From positions 1 to 7,226 of the forward strand of contig CAZLLV010000273.1 in the NCBI GenBank assembly GCA_964560325.1: 7,226 bases of DNA, given 5' to 3'. The notes below the pieces were generated by a model. That model ran no database searches. It had not been told where the DNA came from and saw nothing but the letters and a program-made list of their open reading frames with translations. Positions 1 through 6,135 of this stretch are shown piece after piece (the stretch's first letter is position 1; each line of letters begins with the position of its first letter). This DNA comes from CAZLLV01 sp964560325 (GTDB lineage: Bacteria > Acidobacteriota > Thermoanaerobaculia > Multivoradales > DATKCC01). Both the position numbers and the translations under genes were made by a program.

Positions 1-222
1 GAAACGGAGCCGGCCCTCGTAGGCGTCGCCGCCGGGAGTGGTGACGCGGCCGTAGAGGACGGCGGGATCCTCCTCGCTCGCGTCCCCGGGCGAGGGGGCG
101 GCGTCCGGCGAGGCGACCACGGTGGGACCGACCTCCCGCAGGAAGGCCCAGAAGCCGGCGGCGAGGGCGAGGAGGACGAGGAGGACGGCGAGCGCCCCGC
201 CGAGGATCGTGGCCTTGGTCAT
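1..222 (-). CDS. Exported or membrane-anchored protein of unknown function, 5' part only
   Basis: The reading frame stays open for 74 codons from the ATG at 222 down to the left edge, so the C-terminus is outside the window. Residues 1-28 form an uncleaved anchor or a signal peptide: a short basic start (MTK), then a hydrophobic run rich in Leu, Val and Ala up to about residue 26 (LAVLLVLLALAAGFWAF). A Pro, Ala and acidic linker follows at about residues 35-53. The visible part ends in YGRVTTPGGDAYEGRLRF, which resembles a small beta-rich repeat (G-R-V-T-T, then Y-E-G-R-L-R) that I associate with hypothetical cell-envelope proteins; that is a weak recollection, not an identification. GC content and codon use match ettA, so it looks native. 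It is divergent from ettA with about 156 bases between the starts. No clear Shine-Dalgarno sequence precedes the ATG. The function is unknown. Confidence 0.6.
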   Translation of the reverse strand, partial: MTKATILGGALAVLLVLLALAAGFWAFLREVGPTVVASPDAAPSPGDASEEDPAVLYGRVTTPGGDAYEGRLRF

Positions 223-284
223 GCTCGCCCGGATCGTACCTCCGCTTCCGGCTCGGCGGGAGCCCGGGTCGGAGGAAGGTCTCC

Positions 285-306
285 TCCGAAGTGGCTGGCA
301 CCTCGT
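285..306. repeat. 22-base dispersed repeat, copy 1 (core GGCTGGCACCT)
   Basis: These 22 bases recur exactly at 5018-5039. The 11-base core GGCTGGCACCT also occurs at 5253-5263, and a variant lies at 2913-2930. This copy sits in the divergent spacer between the left-edge gene and ettA, overlapping the possible -35 box of ettA. An exact 22-base match 4.7 kb apart is unlikely by chance even in GC-rich DNA, so it is probably part of a dispersed intergenic element. Confidence 0.6.
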
Positions 307-323
307 TCGGGTCGTGAGACAAT
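295..323 (+). promoter_or_regulatory. Possible sigma-70-type promoter for ettA
   Basis: CTGGCA (295-300) matches the -35 consensus at four of six positions, and GACAAT (318-323) matches the -10 consensus at four of six. The spacer between them is 17 bases. Transcription would start near 330 and leave a leader of about 50 bases before the ettA start at 379. Both boxes are imperfect in GC-rich DNA, so this is a suggestion only. Confidence 0.3.
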
Positions 324-378
324 CCCGCTCCCGCGGCCCCCGCCGCCCCCTTCAGCTCATCCAGGAGATCGACCCGAC

Positions 379-2064
<1,686 letters not shown>

Positions 2065-2084
2065 GGGGCGGGCGCTGCGGGAGG

Positions 2085-2330
2085 GACTCGCAGCCGGCCC
2101 GGGGCGCGGGGCGCGCGCGGCTCCGGGACGGCTCGGCTGGTTGCACGGCCGCCGGAGGCCTCGCCTGGCTTCAGCTTCGGCGGCGCGGCGGGCGTGCCCT
2201 CCAAGATGGCGTTCCGGCTCGCCGGCTTCAGACCCCTCCGCCGCGCGCGCCCCGCGCCCCGGGCCTACCGTTCGATGGTGAGGCCACCGCCTCTTGTCAT
2301 CTGAGCGAAGTGAAGAATCTGGGCGGGGGA
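2085..2330 (+). repeat. Family A repeat, copy 1: 246 bases with long GC-rich inverted arms
   Basis: This copy aligns over its full length with 2666-2911; I count about 21 substitutions and one single-base indel. It contains a perfect 26-base inverted repeat (2096-2121 against 2240-2265) that begins GGCCCGGGGCGC on the left. The 118 bases between the arms are conserved in both copies. The right end carries the short motif GAGCGAAGTGAAGAATCT, with GGCGGGGG after it (2296-2329), which recurs elsewhere in the window. It begins 20 bases after the ettA stop and ends 2 bases before the stop of the small minus-strand gene, so it fills the whole convergent gap. Open frames across it are GC-rich shadows. 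It looks like a non-coding dispersed, MITE- or REP-like element; no transposase is present. Confidence 0.85.
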
Positions 2331-2332
2331 GC

Positions 2333-2551
2333 TCACAGTTCGATGACGGTCCGGATCTCGTCATAGTCGGCATAGAGCCCCTCCTCGCGCCGCTCCACGA
2401 GGCCGACCGACGCGAGAGCCGACCAGGACGTGAAGGTCACGTTGTCTTCGGCCTCGACGGTCTCGCCCCGCTCGGCCCGGTGCCACGCCTCGGCCACGCG
2501 CTTGGCTGCCTGTTCGAGATCTCCGCCGACGATGAGGGTTCGCTTCGTCAT
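2333..2551 (-). CDS. Small regulator or antitoxin-like protein, apparently missing its winged-helix core
   Basis: This encodes 72 residues. The ATG at 2551 follows an excellent ribosome site, GGAGG at 2561-2557 with 5 bases spacing. Residues 1-46 (TLIVGGDLEQAAKRVAEAWH, then an ERGETVEAEDNVTFTSWSALASV-like region) resemble the N-terminal half of HVO_A0114-type putative DNA-binding proteins. The last 26 residues (GLVERREEGLYADYDEIR, then TVIEL) resemble the C-terminal wing and tail of the same family. From memory, full-length members are about 105-120 residues and have a winged helix-turn-helix of some 35-45 residues between these parts; here SALASV runs straight into GLVERRE. I infer an in-frame internal deletion. 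Such proteins are often encoded beside a small toxin, but none is visible here. The gene is enclosed by the two family A repeats. It may be a decayed antitoxin or a short functional dimerisation module. Family assignment is from memory and needs a profile search. Confidence 0.65.
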   Translation of the reverse strand: MTKRTLIVGGDLEQAAKRVAEAWHRAERGETVEAEDNVTFTSWSALASVGLVERREEGLYADYDEIRTVIEL

Positions 2552-2665
2552 GACGACCTCCGTATCCTGCCATCAAAGGCCTTGTGCGATGATTTGCATG
2601 ACCCCCTGAGTCAGCGGAGTTGTCCCCCTCGTCCGGAAGGGGGAGGGGGCGGCCGGAACGCTGGA
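2552..2665. other. Spacer upstream of the small gene, with two small inverted repeats
   Basis: These 114 bases lie between the small minus-strand gene and the second family A repeat. They hold the gene's ribosome site (2557-2561), a short near-palindrome CTGAGTCAG (2606-2614), and a hairpin with a 7-base stem TCCCCCT/AGGGGGA (2623-2629 and 2638-2644) and an 8-base loop. The near-palindrome is placed where an autoregulatory operator could sit, but nothing confirms that. No tract of T follows the hairpin on either strand, so it is not a typical intrinsic terminator. I see no convincing promoter hexamers and no partner gene. Confidence 0.45.
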
Positions 2666-2911
2666 GACTTGTAGCCGGCCCGGTGCGCGGGGCGCGCGCG
2701 GCTCCGGGACGGCTCGGCGGAGTGCACCGCAACCGGGGGCCTCGCCTGGCTTCAGCTTCGGCGGCGTGGCGGGCGTGCCCTCCGAGATGGCGTGCTGGCT
2801 CGCCGGCTTCAGACCCCTCCGCCGCGCGCGCCCCGCACCCCAGGCCTACCGGTCGGTGGTGAGGTCACCGCCTCTTGTCATTCTGAACGAAGTGAAGAAT
2901 CTAGGCGGGGG
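2666..2911 (+). repeat. Family A repeat, copy 2
   Basis: This is the second copy of the element at 2085-2330, in the same orientation, 581 bases further on and of equal length. The inverted arms (2677-2702 and 2821-2846) still pair at 23 of 26 positions; in copy 1 they pair perfectly, so copy 1 is either younger or kept under selection. A small extra hairpin GGTGAGGTCACC lies at 2858-2869. The motif TGAACGAAGTGAAGAATCT, with AGGCGGGGG after it, lies at 2877-2911 and includes ATTCT/AGAAT ends that can pair. The two copies bracket the small regulator-like gene, so recombination between them would remove it. Confidence 0.85.
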
Positions 2912-2912
2912 C

Positions 2913-2930
2913 GCTGGCGCCTCGTCAGGG
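2913..2930 (+). repeat. Left copy of an imperfect direct repeat bordering the low-GC block
   Basis: GCTGGCGCCTCGTCAGGG matches GCTGGCACCTCGTCAGAG at 5027-5044 at 16 of 18 positions, in the same orientation. The low-GC three-gene block lies between them. The stop codon of the last operon gene (2927-2925) is inside this repeat. It could be a boundary or attachment-type repeat, or simply a piece of a dispersed element shared with 285-306. Confidence 0.5.
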
Positions 2931-3491
2931 ACCTGCCGAGTCCCGGCTCGCCGATGTCGCCGAAATCCCATCGGCAGCAGGGGCTGCCGGGCTCTCATCC
3001 AGACTTGAGTCCTCAACTACTCTCGCCAACTGACAAAGCTCGTCCCGAACGTTCTTGTAAGGCTGCTTCGGTAAGCCCAGGCTCTTATCTCTGTGTAGAC
3101 CGGCAATTCCGCAGTGTCCGTCGCTGCCACTGAGCGATGCCTTCTCCGGAGGAAGAAGCAGGTTCCTCAGTACCCTCATCGGCTCTGCGTTGGCCGAAAG
3201 GTGCTTCGTCAAGGCCCAGATGCTCTTCACGTCGAGCTCAAACGTGAACCGGTCACCCTCTCGGCCAAAGATCGCCCAAGCCTGATCCACAGTCGTTCGC
3301 CCGCTGTCGAAGACTGACAGCATCACGGGGCGTCTCGTCTCGCGCGCCTCCGCGACATCCTTCTCGTCGGGCGAGAATAGCCCGGGCTGAGGCATTGCAG
3401 TACCTGGGGCTACGAGATTGGGATTGGCCACCGCAAGGCGCAGTACCCTCCCCTCTCGAACCTCTTCGAGATCCTCGGCAGGAAGATTCAA
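2925..3491 (-). CDS. Operon gene 3: unrecognised protein with a GSDGHCGIAGL motif
   Basis: From the TTG at 3491 this encodes 188 residues, probably soluble, with no signal peptide or membrane segment. A conserved-looking core covers residues 36-157. It includes FSPDEKDVAEARETRRPVML, then SVFDSGRTTVDQAWAIFG, and the motif GSDGHCGIAGL (122-132), followed by PYKNVRDELCQLA. The last 30 or so residues are low-complexity (Ala, Ser, Asp, Pro) and are encoded by GC-rich DNA running into the boundary repeat, so the natural end may have been replaced. The motif with adjacent His and Cys might be a catalytic or metal site, but that is speculation. The start is uncertain. TTG lacks a ribosome site and lies one codon after the in-frame amber stop of gene 2; the ATG at residue 33 (3395) has only a weak AGG upstream. 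Translation probably depends on coupling to gene 2. Codon use is far less GC-rich than that of ettA or xseA. Confidence 0.7.
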   Translation of the reverse strand: MNLPAEDLEEVREGRVLRLAVANPNLVAPGTAMPQPGLFSPDEKDVAEARETRRPVMLSVFDSGRTTVDQAWAIFGREGDRFTFELDVKSIWALTKHLSANAEPMRVLRNLLLPPEKASLSGSDGHCGIAGLHRDKSLGLPKQPYKNVRDELCQLARVVEDSSLDESPAAPAADGISATSASRDSAGP

Positions 3492-3494
3492 GGT

Positions 3495-4046
3495 CTACCG
3501 AGCGTACTTTGCTAGCTGAGTTCGGAACCGACCCAAGTCGATTCCCGTGAGATCATCCTCTCCAGCAAGCCTGCCTGTCAGTCGGTTCTTATAGAACCAC
3601 TCCCAATGGTCCGGGAACAGCTCAAGCTCTAGATGGTGCTCATCGAAGTCCCAGGTAAGCAGGAAAGCACCTTCCGCGGTGGGCATTCCACCAGGTAGAA
3701 AGCCCGTCGGCTCGATCACCTCAAGGAACGAGGAGCGGAGGCTGCGTAGAACCTCTGGGTGCAGATCCTCGTCGCCGACACTCTCGAGCCAGCTTTTCCA
3801 CTCTGCAATTCCAGGTACGGCATAGCTACCTTCCGCTTCCACGAGAGGAAGCGCCCGTGGCGTCGAGCCAGCTGCTTCAGGGATGTAGATGAGCAGAGAT
3901 CCTGCTGCTGCGAGCGCCGCACCGACAACCCACTTTGCCCGGCTTCGGATCGCCGAACGATCGGCTGAACTAGACGTCTCCTCCAGGAACTCCGGAGCCT
4001 CTAGAGGACCGGTGTACAAGTCTCTAGCTGTCGCTTGCACTGTCAT
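3495..4046 (-). CDS. Operon gene 2: single-pass membrane protein of unknown function
   Basis: This encodes 183 residues. A hydrophilic N-terminus (1-38) ends in basic residues (RSAIRSRAK) before one hydrophobic segment at about 39-56 (WVVGAALAAAGSLLIYIP). By the positive-inside rule the C-terminal domain would face outward. The C-terminal domain has a compact block at about 119-163: GGMPTAEGAFLLTWDFDEHH, then LELELFPDHWEWFYKNRLTG and the sequence AGED. Its Asp, His, Glu and Trp pattern resembles hypothetical proteins I have seen in varied bacteria, but I cannot name a family or function. The ATG at 4046 overlaps the end of gene 1 by 23 bases and follows GGAGG (4054-4050) at only 3 bases; a GTG at 4040 has a better spacing of 9. 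The stop is TAG, and gene 3 continues in the same frame. Low GC is shared with genes 1 and 3. Confidence 0.75.
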   Translation of the reverse strand: MTVQATARDLYTGPLEAPEFLEETSSSADRSAIRSRAKWVVGAALAAAGSLLIYIPEAAGSTPRALPLVEAEGSYAVPGIAEWKSWLESVGDEDLHPEVLRSLRSSFLEVIEPTGFLPGGMPTAEGAFLLTWDFDEHHLELELFPDHWEWFYKNRLTGRLAGEDDLTGIDLGRFRTQLAKYAR

Positions 4047-4611
4047 CTCCCTCCGGCTTGTAGGCTTCAGTTTCTTCCATCTGCCTTACCAAAGAGCTGA
4101 AAATCGACGTAGACATGATGACCCTTACCACGCCGTCGATCTCTAAGCTCATGGTCGGCTGCGCCTCGATCAGAGCTCGGGGCACCACCGGCATCTTGTA
4201 GAAGTCCAGCGTGCTGTAGTCGTCGTTCGTGGCTACTCGCACACGCTCGGCTGCCTTCTGCACGTAGTTCTCCGGCTTGAGGTCGACGAACTTTTCCAGA
4301 TCGACACTGGAGACCTCTTCGATCCCGCCGGCATCACGAAGTCGCTCTAGCCGTTCTCGTACTTGCCCAAGGTTCGGGAGGAACACCTCAGAGATGTTCT
4401 TCGGGGGTATGGTGACGGCAAGAGCGTTCATCGGTTGCCCCGAAGGCAACACCTGGGCGAAGTGAATCATTGCCCCGCCGGCTTGTCGCCCGTAGGACGC
4501 CGACGTGGCGACATACTGGATTGGAGGTGTGTCCAGCGACCACTCGTTGATGACAATCTCGTCATCAAGAAGATCCCTAAGCTTCCACTGCTGCTTGCTC
4601 GGCTTTCCCAT
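4024..4611 (-). CDS. Operon gene 1: unrecognised soluble protein
   Basis: From the ATG at 4611 this encodes 195 residues. I prefer this start because AAGGA lies 4 bases upstream; a GTG at 4635 would add eight residues (MSEATKDA) but has no ribosome site. There is no signal peptide or membrane helix. Residues 30-90 (IQYVATSASYGRQAGGAMIH, followed by FAQVLPSGQPMNALAVTIPP and NISEVFLPNLGQVRERLERL) read as strands followed by a helix. Residues 130-182 (DYSTLDFYKM to FSSLVRQMEE) show a similar strand-rich pattern ending in a helix. The protein may therefore consist of two related halves. The general pattern is faintly reminiscent of DUF3467-type proteins, a guess by eye only. The end is acidic and disordered (EGDDSASDS) and overlaps the start of gene 2, which suggests coupled translation. 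A TATAAT box about 55 bases upstream makes this the first gene of the operon. Confidence 0.75.
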   Translation of the reverse strand: MGKPSKQQWKLRDLLDDEIVINEWSLDTPPIQYVATSASYGRQAGGAMIHFAQVLPSGQPMNALAVTIPPKNISEVFLPNLGQVRERLERLRDAGGIEEVSSVDLEKFVDLKPENYVQKAAERVRVATNDDYSTLDFYKMPVVPRALIEAQPTMSLEIDGVVRVIMSTSIFSSLVRQMEETEAYKPEGDDSASDS

Positions 4612-4641
4612 TGCGTCCTTGGTTGCCTCGGACACGCATCA

Positions 4642-4653
4642 GCACGGCCGTGC
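4642..4653. promoter_or_regulatory. Perfect 12-base palindrome in the operon leader, possible operator
   Basis: GCACGGCCGTGC is its own reverse complement. It lies 14 bases downstream of the TATAAT box, overlapping or just after the expected transcription start. A dimeric repressor site is a reasonable reading of its placement, but no regulator gene is linked and such GC-rich palindromes also arise by chance. Confidence 0.35.
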
Positions 4654-4666
4654 CCGAGGAAGCCGG

Positions 4667-4672
4667 ATTATA
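4667..4672 (-). promoter_or_regulatory. Consensus -10 box (TATAAT) for the three-gene operon
   Basis: On the minus strand TATAAT spans 4672-4667. Its distance to gene 1 gives a leader of about 50 bases to the ATG at 4611. An exact TATAAT in otherwise GC-rich DNA, correctly oriented just upstream of the operon, supports a sigma-70-type promoter. The expected -35 position (AGACCG at 17 bases spacing) is poor, so an activator or a weak promoter is possible. Confidence 0.5.
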
Positions 4673-5017
4673 CAACTTGGATCCGCTCACGGTCTGTTCC
4701 CTCACGGGGGCGCTACTGAGCTGGCCCGTTTCGGTGGAACGTACGGCTTCGAGTTGCGCTCTCCCGGCAAGGGCGCTCGTTCGCCTCTTCACACCAGACT
4801 CCGGAAAGACTGGATCATGCTCGTGCTCAACGATGACCAGTCCTTGCTTGACAACCACGTTGCCCTGGACTAGCGTAAGTGCAGCAGAAGAAATTCCGCC
4901 GAAAGGAGGCCCCACCGAGCGACGAGCCATCGCCACCGCAGGACCCCGACCACGCAGTCAGCAGGCAACCGAGGTCATCGGCTCTGTGCCGTTCCGGCCC
5001 CAGACGACGAACCGGCT
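4673..5017. other. Stretch without a supported gene upstream of the operon
   Basis: Up to about 4880 this stretch keeps the low GC of the cassette; after that it becomes GC-rich. Open frames exist on both strands. One is a minus-strand frame from 4936 that would run into gene 1 out of register. Another is a plus-strand frame ending at 4873 in HTRLRKDWIMLVLNDD, then a short tail. None has a ribosome site with a matching start, recognisable domain or codon pattern that sets it apart. It may be a remnant of the cassette's original flank or a regulatory region. Confidence 0.4.
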
Positions 5018-5039
5018 TCCGAAGTGGCTGGCACCTCGT
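5018..5039. repeat. 22-base dispersed repeat, copy 2
   Basis: This is an exact match to 285-306 in the same orientation, overlapping the right-hand 18-base boundary repeat. A third copy of its 11-base core lies at 5253-5263. It marks the left end of a repeat-rich intergenic stretch. Confidence 0.6.
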
Positions 5040-5044
5040 CAGAG
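5027..5044 (+). repeat. Right copy of the imperfect direct repeat bordering the low-GC block
   Basis: GCTGGCACCTCGTCAGAG matches the left copy at 2913-2930 at 16 of 18 positions. The two copies are 2114 bases apart and enclose the three-gene operon and its promoter. The GC change lies inward of this copy by roughly 100-130 bases, so it is not exactly at the compositional edge. Confidence 0.5.
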
Positions 5045-5104
5045 CGGGCCGCCGAGCGAGCCCAGGCGAGGCCCACGTCCGCCGACCTCACCCGCCTCGC
5101 CGTG

Positions 5105-5207
5105 CCGGAGGCGCGGGCTCCCCCGGCCGGACCCGTCATCGGAGGCACTCCCGCTTCATCTCCTGCGAAACGTCCCCCACCCAAGTCCTTCGCAAGCTCA
5201 GGATGAC
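5105..5207 (-). repeat. Family B repeat, copy 1: conserved motif plus GC-rich hairpin region
   Basis: Read on the minus strand, it starts with GTCATCCTGAGC, a GCGAAGGA segment and a GTGGGGG run (5207-5174), a diverged form of the motif in the family A repeats. It then runs into a 50-base segment (5154-5105) matching 6193-6144 at 48 of 50 positions. That segment includes GGGTCCGGCCGGGGGAGC; here only the CCGG core of the hairpin arm is kept on the far side. It lies downstream of the secreted cysteine-rich gene and upstream of the operon. It is non-coding as far as I can see. Confidence 0.75.
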
Positions 5208-5281
5208 CAATCTCAGGGTCGCCTCCAGGTAGCGTCGCCTGTTTCCCTCCCCGGCTGGCACCTGGCTGCCCCAACCCTGGA

Positions 5282-6070
5282 TCAGTACGCGTTCGGGTCG
5301 CAGGCCATGCACTCGGGCGGGCAGTAGCCGCTGCCGGAGCAGGAGTCGTCTCCGCCGCCACCACCGCCACTTCCGGTCCCGCCGGAGCCGTCCGGCACGC
5401 AGGTGCATTTCGAGACCAGGAACCCGCAGTCGCAGCAGGCGTAGTAGCCGCTCGTGCAAGTCGTCGAGCAGCCGTGGTTCGTGCCGCCGCATGAGACGCT
5501 GCAGCTCGTCGAGCCGACACCTCCGGCGTCGCAACCGGTGGCCTGTGTCGTGACGTCCCCGAGCGTTTCGAGGTCGAGAGCGTCCGATCCTCCGGCCGGA
5601 GGCCACGACTCGATCGGCAGGGGGAAGCGTCCCTCGTGGCGGGAGAGGCCGTGCCCGCCGTGGAGGAAGAGGCGGGGCGTGGCGCCGCGGTAGCGCTGCC
5701 CGAGATGCCCCCGGAGCCGCCCCTCGATGTCGAGCGCGTCGACTCGGTACAGGAAGAGCCCCGCCGCGAGCGACTCTTCGAGCGAGACGATCAGCAGGCG
5801 CTCCTTCTCGTAGGTCACCCGTGCCGTCCGCATCCGTAACGGGAGTTCGGGAGGAATGCGAGCGTTGGCCTGGAGCACGAAGACGGCCTCGGCGACGCCG
5901 TCCTGCGGCAGCTCGTCGACCGTGACGCCGATCCCGTGGCCGGGAAAGACCTGAATCTCCACGGCTCCCACGAGCATCTCCTGGGGCTCGGGTTGAGCCG
6001 CGCCCGGTGTCGCGCAGGCGAGGCAGAGCGTGAGGGCTAGAAGAAGGATTCTCACTTCGACGAGCGTCAT
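5282..6070 (-). CDS. Secreted protein with a cysteine-rich C-terminal region
   Basis: This encodes 262 residues. The ATG at 6070 follows AGGAG with 7 bases spacing. Residues 1-26 (MTLVEVRILLLALTLCLACA, then TPGAAQ) form a signal peptide; Cys19 lacks a good lipobox, so cleavage near AAQ by signal peptidase I is more likely than lipidation. Residues 33-155 look like a beta-rich domain without a recognised motif. From residue 180 to 257 there are 14 cysteines: 180, 190, 194, 201, 205, 212, 213, 215, 222, 224, 244, 250, 254 and 257. The even number could form disulfides or bind metal. The block SGYYACCDCG (207-216) and CTCVPDG (222-228) precede a Gly/Ser linker (229-240) and the tail GYCPPECMACDPNAY. 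Export, and then an oxidising compartment, fits disulfides. It stands alone, divergent from xseA and flanked by family B repeats. No known toxin or bacteriocin family is recognised, and no processing or export genes are adjacent. Confidence 0.85.
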   Translation of the reverse strand: MTLVEVRILLLALTLCLACATPGAAQPEPQEMLVGAVEIQVFPGHGIGVTVDELPQDGVAEAVFVLQANARIPPELPLRMRTARVTYEKERLLIVSLEESLAAGLFLYRVDALDIEGRLRGHLGQRYRGATPRLFLHGGHGLSRHEGRFPLPIESWPPAGGSDALDLETLGDVTTQATGCDAGGVGSTSCSVSCGGTNHGCSTTCTSGYYACCDCGFLVSKCTCVPDGSGGTGSGGGGGGDDSCSGSGYCPPECMACDPNAY

Positions 6071-6135
6071 TGGGCATCTCCTGCAGAACGGCATTCGCAG
6101 ATTCCTTGGACCACCATAACCCACCACCGAACGGA

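Larger units (their letters stand above)
2985..4900 (-). other. Low-GC block, probable horizontally acquired cassette
   Basis: Hand counts of 60-base rows give 47 percent GC at 3001-3060, 57 percent at 3061-3120, 55 percent at 3601-3660, 53 percent at 4801-4860 and 60 percent at 4861-4920. Flanking rows are 70 percent (2941-3000) and 68 percent (4921-4980), and ettA reaches 78 percent (1321-1380). The block coincides with the three-gene operon and its upstream region. It lies between two copies of an 18-base imperfect direct repeat and between members of two repeat families. No integrase, transposase or tRNA gene is visible, so the means of entry is unknown. Confidence 0.65.

Noticed and set aside
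296..312. Sigma-54 promoter suggested by TGGCAC at 296-301, and again at 5256-5261
   Set aside because: The -12 GC element is missing or one base out of the required spacing in both, and the second copy reads into the end of a gene on the other strand.
2623..2644. Hairpin TCCCCCT/AGGGGGA as a terminator
   Set aside because: There is no T tract on either side, and no transcript clearly ends there.
2950..2989. Hairpins at 2950-2975 and 2972-2989 as an intrinsic terminator of the operon
   Set aside because: They lie before the stop codon of gene 3 and no run of U follows, so they do not form a standard terminator.
4505..4873. Plus-strand frame ending in LRKDWIMLVLNDDQSLLDNH
   Set aside because: It is antisense to the gene 1 start and promoter and has no start signal. 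The pleasing end is not matched to any family I know.
4577..4936. Minus-strand 119-codon frame running into operon gene 1 out of register
   Set aside because: No ribosome site, no recognised domain, and its end overlaps the better-supported start of gene 1. It remains a weak candidate for a remnant only.
5136..6077. A 313-codon minus-strand frame overlapping the secreted-protein gene
   Set aside because: It is Arg-rich shadow translation one frame off, and would lose the signal peptide and cysteine pattern.
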